From positions 1 to 5,847 of the forward strand of contig JAJZNH010000153.1 in the NCBI GenBank assembly GCA_021811745.1: DNA of 5,847 nucleotides, given 5' to 3'. Shown here one piece after another: positions 1 to 5,830 of this stretch. The position numbers and the translations under genes are program-made. Source of the stretch: Acidobacteriota bacterium. Lineage in GTDB: Bacteria > Acidobacteriota > Terriglobia > Terriglobales > Acidobacteriaceae. The notes beneath the pieces are model-generated. The model saw only the letters and a list, made by a program, of their open reading frames with translations. It did not search any database and had not been told where the DNA came from. The stretch's first letter is position 1. Each line of letters begins with the position of its first letter.

Positions 1-46
1 CTATGTGGGTTCCACGCGGCTCATCGACAACGCGGTTCTGGGCTGA
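1..46 (+). CDS. panC: Pantothenate synthetase (pantoate--beta-alanine ligase), 3' end only
   Basis: Only the last 14 codons and a TGA stop (44-46) are inside the window; the reading frame starts at base 2, base 1 being the last base of the preceding codon. The visible tail reads YVGSTRLIDNAVLG. Known of the family: PanC proteins end in a short conserved stretch of the form xGxTRLIDN just before the stop, and the match here is close to exact. PanC is cytoplasmic and uses ATP to join pantoate to beta-alanine, the last step of pantothenate (vitamin B5) synthesis. The catalytic part lies outside the window, so identity rests on this short tail alone. The next gene is about 550 bases downstream, so panC is probably the last gene of its own transcription unit. 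Confidence 0.75.
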   Translation, partial: YVGSTRLIDNAVLG

Positions 47-100
47 GCGTTGCGCCGGCACCCGAATTCGATCTCATCGCACCTTTTCCACCGCGCCATC

Positions 101-114
101 AAACCGCGCGGTTT
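101..114. repeat. 14-bp perfect palindrome AAACCGCGCGGTTT after panC
   Basis: The sequence equals its own reverse complement, is 55 bases past the panC stop, and is followed by one more T and then CCCC. As RNA it could fold into only a 5-bp stem (AAACC/GGTTT) with a GCGC loop and a short U run, which would be a weak terminator. As DNA it could be a site for a dimeric regulator. Which of these, if either, is not decided by the sequence. Confidence 0.4.
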
Positions 115-485
115 TCCCCTCCGCACGAAGAAACGCGCCCCTGTCCGCTTCGCATCCTAACCGGAAACGGCGCGACTCCCGGGCCAATTTGTGTGTCCGC
201 CCTCATCTCCGCGAAATCCTCATCCGCCTCCGTCTTTTGTCGGCTGAGCGGACAGGCGCCTTTCGACCGCCGCCGGGTTGACCGCGGAATCCCTGCACCT
301 CAAAGCCCCCCGTGCGAATCTAGATAGAGAGCCTGGAACGCGGCGGCGCGTGCGCACGGCCAGCCCGCATCCCGCTTCGCATTGGCGTCTCCTTGCCCGG
401 CCCGGCGGCTCCCTACGAGGAAGCCCACGGTGGCCGGCGCCCAATGAAAACCGAGGCCTTGCATCCCACCGGAAAGGCCCTTGGC

Positions 486-506
486 GGCCGCGGGACATCC
501 GCGGCC
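486..506 (+). promoter_or_regulatory. Strong GC-only hairpin in the leader of the efflux permease gene
   Basis: Arms GGCCGCGG (486-493) and CCGCGGCC (499-506) are perfectly complementary over 8 G/C pairs around a 5-base loop GACAT. The octamer CCGCGGGA at 488-495 recurs at 522-529, so its self-complementary CCGCGG core could pair with the 499-504 arm instead, giving an alternative stem with a 17-base loop. A run of five T follows at 534-538. The hairpin ends 90 bases before the favoured permease start at 597. This looks like a structured leader (attenuator or folding control), but that role is inferred. If translation starts at 444 instead, the structure lies inside the coding region. Confidence 0.4.
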
Positions 507-596
507 CAGCAACCAGCAGGACCGCGGGAGAGATTTTTGTCCGACTTGGAAGCATCGTTGCCGGGCGCTGGCGTCGCCGACAAACCATCCATCGCG

Positions 597-2177
597 ATGG
601 TGGACGAACACGCTGCCTGGAAGCCCCGCGTCAATCCCTGGCTCATCGCCATGACGGTGGCGCTGGCCGCGTTCATGGAGGTGCTGGACACCTCGATCGC
701 CAATGTGGCCCTGCCGCACATTGCCGGCAGCCTGGGCGCCAGCGAGGACCAGAGCACCTGGGTGCTGACCAGCTACCTGGTTTCGAACGCCATTGTCCTG
801 CCGCTAGGGGGCTGGGTGTCGAACTTGATGGGGCGGCGCAACTTCTTCGTCGTCTGCATCACCATTTTCACGGTCGCCAGTTTTTTCTGCGGGATCGCGC
901 CCACGCTGCCGCTGCTGATCGTGTTCCGCGTGATCCAGGGCGCGGGCGGCGGCGGCATGCAGCCCATGGCGCAGGCCATCATGGCGGACAGCTTCGAGCC
1001 GCACAAGCGCGGGCAGGCGTTCGCGCTTTACGGCCTGGTGGCGGTGCTGGCGCCCTCCATCGGTCCCACGCTGGGCGGCTGGATCACCGATAACTTCAGT
1101 TGGCGCTGGATCTTCTTCATCAACATTCCGGTTGGACTTCTGGCCTTCATTCTGGTCACGCGGCTGGTGGAGGACCCGCCGTGGATCAAGCCCGACCGCT
1201 CGCGCATCAAGCAGATGGACTACCTGGGACTGGGTTTCCTCACCCTCTCCATGGGCGCCATGCAGATCATGCTGGACAAGGGCGAGGAGATGGACTGGTT
1301 TTCGTCGAACTTCATCCGCTTCTTCGCGGTGCTTTTCGTCGCGACGCTGGTGGGCCTGGTGATCCGGGAGTGGACGCACGAGTATCCGCTGATCAACCTG
1401 AAGCTTTTCAAGTACAAGAATTTCGCCATCTGCTGTTTTCTGATGATGCTGGTGGGCGGCGTGCTGAATGCCAACACCGTGCTGCAGCCGCAGTTCACGC
1501 AGCAGATTCTGGGCTACAACGCCACCACGGCGGGCCTGGCGCTGACCGCGGGCGGGATTGCGCTGGTGATCATGATGCCGCTGGCCGGCTGGGCCACGGG
1601 GCGCTTTTCCGCCCGCACCCTCACGCTCATCGGGTTCACGCTGCTGGTGCTCACCTTCCGGTATGCGGCCCACATCACCAACATGCAGATGAGTTTTGCC
1701 CAGGCCTCGTGGCTGCGCGTGGTGCAGATGCTGCCGCTGCCGTTCTGCTTTATCTCCATCACCAACGCCGCCTATATCGGCATGCCCAAGGAGCAGAGCA
1801 ACCAGGTGGCGGGCCTCATCAACTTTGTGCGCAACCTGGGCGGCAGCATCCTGATCGCCATCACCAACGCCCAGGTGACCAGCCGCGCCATGTGGCACGA
1901 GCAACATCTGCAGGCCGGCATGCAGCCGGGCTCCATCGCCTACCAGCAGCATCTGCAGGCGCTGGGCGGCTTCTTCGGCCAAGTGGCCGGCGCGGCCAAC
2001 GCCACCGGCATGGCGCTCGGCACCATGTACAACGAACTGCTGCGCCAGGCAACGACGCAAGGCTATCAGGACGTCTACATGGAACTGTCGTGGGCCTCGA
2101 CTGGACTGATCGTGCTGGCGTTTATGCTGAGCAAGAACCGCCCCGGACAGGGGCCGGGGGCTTCGGCCATGCATTGA
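597..2177 (+). CDS. EmrB-type DHA2 family MFS drug efflux permease (14 TM)
   Basis: Inner-membrane proton-driven exporter of 526 residues, the usual DHA2 size. Fourteen hydrophobic segments can be placed, roughly at 13-33, 52-72, 82-102, 105-125, 138-158, 168-188, 208-226, 239-257, 275-296, 311-331, 340-358, 369-392, 402-423 and 495-513. Diagnostic motifs are LDTSIANVALPHIAGSL (30-46), a degenerate motif A ending GRR (72-81, with Asn76 where many MFS proteins have Asp), RVIQGAGGGG (111-120), the antiporter motif APSIGPTLGG (152-161) followed by WRWIFFINIPVG, and MQIMLDKGEEMDWFSS (222-237), which closely resembles Escherichia coli EmrB. Substrates cannot be read from sequence. EmrB normally works with a periplasmic adaptor (EmrA/HlyD) and TolC; none is seen here. 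The ATG at 597 was chosen because family proteins start just before WKPxxNPWLIA and third-base G/C bias begins there; it has no good ribosome binding site. An ATG at 444 (577 residues) is the alternative. Confidence 0.93.
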   Translation: MVDEHAAWKPRVNPWLIAMTVALAAFMEVLDTSIANVALPHIAGSLGASEDQSTWVLTSYLVSNAIVLPLGGWVSNLMGRRNFFVVCITIFTVASFFCGIAPTLPLLIVFRVIQGAGGGGMQPMAQAIMADSFEPHKRGQAFALYGLVAVLAPSIGPTLGGWITDNFSWRWIFFINIPVGLLAFILVTRLVEDPPWIKPDRSRIKQMDYLGLGFLTLSMGAMQIMLDKGEEMDWFSSNFIRFFAVLFVATLVGLVIREWTHEYPLINLKLFKYKNFAICCFLMMLVGGVLNANTVLQPQFTQQILGYNATTAGLALTAGGIALVIMMPLAGWATGRFSARTLTLIGFTLLVLTFRYAAHITNMQMSFAQASWLRVVQMLPLPFCFISITNAAYIGMPKEQSNQVAGLINFVRNLGGSILIAITNAQVTSRAMWHEQHLQAGMQPGSIAYQQHLQALGGFFGQVAGAANATGMALGTMYNELLRQATTQGYQDVYMELSWASTGLIVLAFMLSKNRPGQGPGASAMH

Positions 2178-2230
2178 GGCTCATGAGTCGACGAGTTTCC
2201 TTTGGAGAGTCTGCCGGCAACTCCGACGGC

Positions 2231-3298
2231 TTATCTGCCCAAGCTGAAAATCACATTCACGACGGTCTCTACCTCGACTGGCTGCCCGTTCAGCAGATAG
2301 GGCGTATATTGCCATGTCTTTACGGCCTCCACAGCAGATTGGGTCAGCCTAGGGGAAGGTGAAGCCAGCACCTCCAGGTCGTGAACCTCCCCGTCCGTTC
2401 CGATCACGGCTGCGAGCAGTACTATCCCTTGTTCGCGATCCATCTTAGAAATCATCGGGTAGATGGGCTGCGTTCTTCTTACCAAGGTGCCGACCGCCAA
2501 GTAGCTTCCGGCCTTTTCTTGCGGGGTAGTCACTACTCTTTCAAAAACCGCGTCGCTCGGCGGACTAAAGTCCGAAGCGACGGGTTGAAATCCTTCGATC
2601 GTATTCACGGAAACCGAAAAAAGAGGCTGGTTCGCGTATTTGATCTCGACTTCTCGTGCCAGGAAATGGCCTTCGATTTTGACGATTTGGTTGTAGAGAT
2701 TTGTGATGTGACTGGCATTTGTCATCCGCAAAGCCATTGCCGGCGGTTCGAAGCAGTATTCACTGGTCATGTCACCGCTCGGAGTCTGCGGTTTTCTATT
2801 GGAAGGGCTTCGAACCGTTGCGAAGACGCAGGCGAATTTGGGGTTTCGGGGTGGAAGCAACTTCAGCTCGAGTGCCATCCCGCCCGAATCTACGACAGCA
2901 CGCGCCGGCAGGGGCGAAATGACTGTGTTCTCGATTGTTCTCTCGAAATGGCGCAAAGGGCTTCCCGTTCCCTTTTTGTAGACCGCTCCTTCGGCGGTCG
3001 ACCACTCGGTGCTTTCCAGGCCGGCGCGTGTCCAGTGACTGCGATGGACTTTCGGGGAGGCCCACCAATATTCCCATGTTCCCTGTTGGGAAGGCTTTCC
3101 CTTCTCGTCGTAGAACCGATAGGTGGCCTTCAGATGCCAGGGCTTCAGACCCGGCGAAGCAAAATCATAAAAAGGCAGCGCCGTTTCCAATGCAGTGCGG
3201 GGATCGTTCGGGAGATTGGGCCCGGAGCCGGAATTAGCCTGACTGAGACCGGGCACGAGGACTGCAAGAAACAGAGCAGACAGAAGGATGTTGCGCAT
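2231..3298 (-). CDS. Exported TonB C-terminal domain protein (energy transducer TonB-like)
   Basis: 355 residues. Residues 1-21 form a signal peptide (MRN, a hydrophobic run LLSALFLAVLVPGL, then SQA before N22). Residues 22-270 match nothing I recognise: a mostly polar region with two Cys (157, 182) and a Trp/Tyr-rich patch at 74-90. Residues about 275-355 are a TonB C-terminal domain: QPIYP at the start, GIVLLAAVIGTDGEVHDLEVL, then SPRLTQSAVEAVKTWQYTPYLLNGQPVEVETVVNVIF. Known of the family: TonB carries proton-motive energy from ExbBD to outer-membrane receptors through this domain. The proline-rich spacer of classical TonB is absent, so if the signal is cleaved the protein would be free in the periplasm, where it may bind receptors or other partners rather than transduce energy. 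It lies 84 bases downstream of the multicopper oxidase on the same strand. Its start lacks a clear ribosome binding site. Its GC content is clearly lower than that of its neighbours. Confidence 0.85.
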   Translation of the reverse strand: MRNILLSALFLAVLVPGLSQANSGSGPNLPNDPRTALETALPFYDFASPGLKPWHLKATYRFYDEKGKPSQQGTWEYWWASPKVHRSHWTRAGLESTEWSTAEGAVYKKGTGSPLRHFERTIENTVISPLPARAVVDSGGMALELKLLPPRNPKFACVFATVRSPSNRKPQTPSGDMTSEYCFEPPAMALRMTNASHITNLYNQIVKIEGHFLAREVEIKYANQPLFSVSVNTIEGFQPVASDFSPPSDAVFERVVTTPQEKAGSYLAVGTLVRRTQPIYPMISKMDREQGIVLLAAVIGTDGEVHDLEVLASPSPRLTQSAVEAVKTWQYTPYLLNGQPVEVETVVNVIFSLGR

Positions 3299-3382
3299 GG
3301 TGCAGAAAGCGTAACAGGTCCCAACCTTGAAAGGCAGCCCCGGTGCTATACCCGCAAGCGATTGGGCAAAAGGGACTTGCTC

Positions 3383-4849
3383 TCATGCGTAGCGGAACAG
3401 CGCCTTGAATCCGTAATCCATGTGCTGCTGGATGTGGCAGTGGAAGAGCGTCAGGCCGGGCTGGTTGGCAGTGAAGTCCACCACCGCGCGGCCGAAGTAC
3501 GGCACCACGACCGTGTCCTTCATAATGCCCGCGGTGGGCTTGTCGTTGATGGAGCGCAGCTCCCACATGTGCCGGTGCAGGTGCATGGGGTGGGCGTCGT
3601 CGGTCTGGTTGCGCATCACCAGCCGGTAGCGCGTGCCTTTCTGCAAAACAAATTCATCGGCGTGCGGATAAGGTTTGCCGTTGACCAGCCATAGATTGAA
3701 CTTGCCCGCCCCACCGGGAATTTTTCCAAAGATCAGCTCGATGGTCTGTTCGGGGGCCGGAGCATTCGCGCCGTGACTGCCGGAGCCCGCATCCTGCTTG
3801 CCGAAAATGGTGTAGTCCCAGGGCTGCCGGGGCGGATCGATCCATTGCGGCTGCCGGTGCTGGCCGGCGTACTCCACCACCACGCCCAGGCCGGAGTCAC
3901 GAATCGGTTTTTCGGTAGCGCCCAGGATCCAGATGCCGGGGTGGTTCATCTCCACGACGGCATCGATGCGCTCGCCCGCGCCGAGAAAGATGGAGTCGAG
4001 CGCCTGCGGCGTAGGCACCGGGTTGCCGTCCATGGCGATCACGGTCATCTTGTGCCCTGCCAGGGCGATGCGCCGGTTCTCGATAGCGCTGGCGTTCAGG
4101 AAATGGATCAGCAGCCGCTGCCCCTGGCGCACGCGGATGGGGTCGCCAGAGCCCAGCGACTTGTCGTTGACCGAGTAGGTCATGGAGTTGACTTCGAGGC
4201 CGTCGGGATGCGTGTCCAGCACGGCCGGTTTTTCGAGCAGCGGTCCGTCGTGGGTATCGTCGTCCTCATCGTCCATGGAAGCCGAAAAAAACGGATCCCA
4301 GTCGCGAATGGCCAGAAACAGTTCCTGGTCATAGTTGCCGCGGTCGTTGCCGCCGTCCACGTAGACGAAGCCGAACTGGCCTGTATAGGCGCCTTTGTGC
4401 AGGTCGTCCATGGCCATGGCGTGGGAGTGATACCAGCGGCTGCCCGCCGGCCCCGGGGTAAGCTGATAGCGCTGCCGGCCGTGCGCAGGAACCATGGGCG
4501 AGCCTTCCTCGGCGGTGCCATCCACTTCCGGCGGAATCAGCATGCCGTGCCAGTGCACCAGTTCCGGTGAATCGGTGTCATTGACGATCTCCACGGTGAC
4601 CGGCTTGCCTTCCTTGAGCCGCAGCACCGGCCCGGGCGACCCGCCGTTATAGCCAATGGTGGAGAGAATGTGCGCGCGGTCCAGCTCGACCGCGACCGGG
4701 GAAATGCGCAGGGTGACGTCGGCGCCGGATTCGGGCGCGGTGGAGCCGGGCAGCGGCGCCAGCACCGACTGCGCCCGGGCTCCGAGACTGCCCGCCGCCG
4801 CACGGCCCAGCACTAACCCGCTCCATTTCAGCAGATCGCGTCTCCTCAC
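3383..4849 (-). CDS. Tat-exported three-domain multicopper oxidase (laccase-like)
   Basis: 488 residues from the GTG at 4847-4849. That start has a perfect GGAGGT six bases upstream and puts a Tat signal exactly at the N-terminus: RRRDLLK (2-8), a hydrophobic stretch, and A24-R-A26 before Q27. An ATG at 4958-4960 would add 37 residues before the Tat motif and is less likely. All four copper-binding clusters are present: HWHG (His99, His101), YHSH (His141, His143), HPMHLH (His420, His423, His425) and HCH (His470, Cys471, His472) with His476. These make the type 1 site and the trinuclear type 2/3 site that oxidises substrates and reduces oxygen to water. The residue ten after the Cys, the type 1 axial position, is Phe481 rather than Met. 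An acidic segment DDEDDD (193-198) follows the first cupredoxin domain. Likely periplasmic; the substrate (phenolics, Cu(I), other metals) cannot be settled. The TonB-like gene follows 84 bases downstream and a DUF4159 gene diverges upstream. Confidence 0.93.
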   Translation of the reverse strand: MRRRDLLKWSGLVLGRAAAGSLGARAQSVLAPLPGSTAPESGADVTLRISPVAVELDRAHILSTIGYNGGSPGPVLRLKEGKPVTVEIVNDTDSPELVHWHGMLIPPEVDGTAEEGSPMVPAHGRQRYQLTPGPAGSRWYHSHAMAMDDLHKGAYTGQFGFVYVDGGNDRGNYDQELFLAIRDWDPFFSASMDDEDDDTHDGPLLEKPAVLDTHPDGLEVNSMTYSVNDKSLGSGDPIRVRQGQRLLIHFLNASAIENRRIALAGHKMTVIAMDGNPVPTPQALDSIFLGAGERIDAVVEMNHPGIWILGATEKPIRDSGLGVVVEYAGQHRQPQWIDPPRQPWDYTIFGKQDAGSGSHGANAPAPEQTIELIFGKIPGGAGKFNLWLVNGKPYPHADEFVLQKGTRYRLVMRNQTDDAHPMHLHRHMWELRSINDKPTAGIMKDTVVVPYFGRAVVDFTANQPGLTLFHCHIQQHMDYGFKALFRYA

Positions 4850-4855
4850 TCCGGG

Positions 4856-4861
4856 ACCTCC
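4856..4861 (-). promoter_or_regulatory. Ribosome binding site deciding the oxidase start
   Basis: On the - strand this reads GGAGGT, a full anti-Shine-Dalgarno match, with a 6-base spacer (CCCGGA) to the GTG at 4847-4849. It supports the GTG, immediately before the twin-arginine motif, as the true start over the ATG at 4958-4960. Confidence 0.8.
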
Positions 4862-4892
4862 GCGAGACACGCAGTGCCTGCATGGTCTCACG
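4861..4892. repeat. Imperfect inverted repeat just upstream of the oxidase RBS (possible operator or leader hairpin)
   Basis: Nested complementary arms: CG (4861-4862) with CG (4891-4892), GAGAC (4864-4868) with GTCTC (4885-4889), and GCAG (4871-4874) with CTGC (4878-4881) around a TGC loop. In all, 11 pairs over 32 bases, interrupted by a single mismatch and a 2/3-base internal loop. It touches the last base of the oxidase ribosome binding site. It could be a dyad operator for a regulator, or a 5' hairpin in the oxidase mRNA that affects translation. I do not recognise it as a CueR or CsoR site. Confidence 0.4.
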
Positions 4893-4964
4893 GGTTCGGA
4901 GGCGCCGACAAGCGCGGCGGGCGCGCGAAAAATCCTCTGCAACCATCGGTCGAGGCCCACCGTC

Positions 4965-4971
4965 TATATAT
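4965..4971. promoter_or_regulatory. AT-rich TATATAT in the divergent intergenic region, possible -10 element
   Basis: This is the most AT-rich run in the 177 bases between the divergent oxidase and DUF4159 starts. Read on + it lies about 55 bases before the DUF4159 ATG; read on - about 115 bases before the oxidase GTG. On - a weak TTACGG lies 18 bases upstream of it; on + there is no credible -35. It may serve one or both genes, but this is a guess from base composition and position. Confidence 0.3.
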
Positions 4972-5016
4972 CCACGGCTAGGCTTCTTCCGTAATTCGTC
5001 CCGCACTTCCCTTGGC

Positions 5017-5022
5017 GGAGGT
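5017..5022 (+). promoter_or_regulatory. Ribosome binding site deciding the DUF4159 start
   Basis: GGAGGT, with CACC between it and the ATG at 5027. The 4-base spacer is slightly short but within the workable range, and the site lies inside any protein begun at the in-frame TTG at 5012, which argues for the ATG. Confidence 0.75.
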
Positions 5023-5026
5023 CACC

Positions 5027-5830
5027 ATGAAGCTTTCTCGGGTCGCGCTCGTGACCACGGCGGTGGTGGTCTGCACCATGGGGGTGTGGGCGCTGCAGCG
5101 GACGGGAGACTACGGCTTCGGCGACGACGACTCGGCCAGCAATGTGAAAGCGGAGTTCTACTGGACCCGCCTCGCCTACCACTCCAACATGCAAAGCTAC
5201 GGCGCCTTCGGACGGCGCGGGTACTGGGGATTCGCCTCCTGGTCGCGCGACTACCCCAAGGCCGACCGGCAGTTCCTGATTGCGATGCACCGCCTCACGC
5301 GCATCGACGGCCGGCCCACCGAACAGGTGGTCACACTCGATAACGACGCGATCTTCAACTATCCATGGGTCTATGCGGTCCAGGTGCAGAACTGGAGCTT
5401 CACCGACGCCGAAGCCAAGCGCTTGCGCGAATATCTGCTCAAGGGCGGCTTCCTGATGGTGGACGACTTCCACGGCACCGAGGACTGGGAAAACTTCATG
5501 AACGGAATGCGCGAAGTTTTTCCCAACCGGCCGATCGAGGACCTGCAGAGCAGCGACGAGATCTTCCACACGCTCTACGACGTCGACGACAAGATGCAGA
5601 TTCCCGGCGAGCAGTACGTGTGGACCGGGCGCACCTACGAGAAGGATGGCTACCAGCCCAAGTGGCGCGCGATTCGCGACGACAAGGGCCGCATCGTGGT
5701 GGCGATCTGCCACAACATGCACCTGGGCGACGCCTGGGAATGGGCCGACGATCCCAACTACCCGGAGACGTTCGCATCGATGGCGTTTCGCGTGGGCCTG
5801 GACTACATCATCTATGGCATGACGCACTGA
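5027..5830 (+). CDS. DUF4159 domain-containing exported protein
   Basis: 267 residues, apparently complete. Residues 1-22 form a signal peptide or single membrane anchor (MKLSR, then VALVTTAVVVCTMGVWA with V-W-A before L23). The DUF4159 domain fills the rest: FYWTRLAYHS (44-53), WSRDYPKAD (72-80), a Leu/Asp-rich segment, REYLLKGGFLMVDDF (134-148), FPNRPIEDL (165-173), ICHNMHLGDAWEWADD (227-242) and the terminal GLDYIIYGMTH. The GGFLMVDDF block and the ICHN...YxMTH tail are the family hallmarks I know. The biochemical function is not established; the fold is thought to resemble class I glutamine amidotransferase domains, and such genes often lie near moxR, DUF58 and von Willebrand/BatA-type genes, none of which is in this window. 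The gene diverges from the oxidase and ends 17 bases before the window edge, so downstream partners cannot be seen. An in-frame TTG at 5012 is a weaker start. Cys16 is not in a lipobox. Confidence 0.9.
   Translation: MKLSRVALVTTAVVVCTMGVWALQRTGDYGFGDDDSASNVKAEFYWTRLAYHSNMQSYGAFGRRGYWGFASWSRDYPKADRQFLIAMHRLTRIDGRPTEQVVTLDNDAIFNYPWVYAVQVQNWSFTDAEAKRLREYLLKGGFLMVDDFHGTEDWENFMNGMREVFPNRPIEDLQSSDEIFHTLYDVDDKMQIPGEQYVWTGRTYEKDGYQPKWRAIRDDKGRIVVAICHNMHLGDAWEWADDPNYPETFASMAFRVGLDYIIYGMTH

Larger units (their letters stand above)
47..596. other. Long stretch without a supportable gene, between panC and the efflux permease
   Basis: About 550 bases. Open frames cross it on both strands, but none has a good ribosome binding site, a recognisable motif or the strong G/C third-base preference seen after 597. 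The permease frame stays open upstream to a TTG at 393, with an ATG at 444. The residues it would add are rich in Gly, Ala and Pro, many codons end in A, and they match nothing I know in the family, so I treat them as untranslated leader. The region contains a perfect palindrome at 101-114 and a strong hairpin at 486-506, listed separately. I found no convincing -35/-10 pair. The promoter of the permease gene must lie here if it is not read through from panC. Confidence 0.6.

Noticed and set aside
278..326. TTGACC at 278-283 and TAGATA at 321-326 as a promoter for the permease
   Set aside because: The spacing between them is 37 bases and no acceptable -10 lies about 17 bases after TTGACC, so they do not form a sigma-70 type pair.
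1905..1960. Direct repeat CATCTGCAGGC at 1905-1915 and 1950-1960
   Set aside because: In-frame and encodes HLQA twice in the loop before the last membrane segment; too short and in a Gln/His-rich loop, so likely chance or ordinary low complexity.
804..2174. Long open frame on the - strand opposite the permease (about 456 codons)
   Set aside because: It is rich in His, Arg, Gln and Gly, lacks any recognisable motif and is the usual mirror of a high-GC gene with G/C third bases; the + strand frame is an unmistakable transporter.
2178..2230. Bidirectional terminator between the convergent permease and TonB-like genes
   Set aside because: Only a 4-bp GCCG/CGGC stem (2213-2216 with 2227-2230) and no T run on either strand; not convincing.
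1100..2362. Second long + strand frame within and past the permease
   Set aside because: Low-complexity His/Ala/Gly/Arg translation overlapping a clear gene in another frame; it runs into the convergent TonB-like gene and has no family match.
3773..4570. Open + strand frame opposite the multicopper oxidase
   Set aside because: Mirror frame of the oxidase, with no motif; the - strand carries all copper ligands.
5027..5080. Lipoprotein signal at Cys16 of the DUF4159 protein
   Set aside because: The residues before Cys are V-V-V, without the small residue a lipobox needs at -1; an ordinary signal peptide or anchor fits better.
4964..5827. Long - strand frame opposite the DUF4159 gene
   Set aside because: The translation is Val/His/Arg-rich without motifs; the + strand frame has a full ribosome binding site and all DUF4159 hallmarks.
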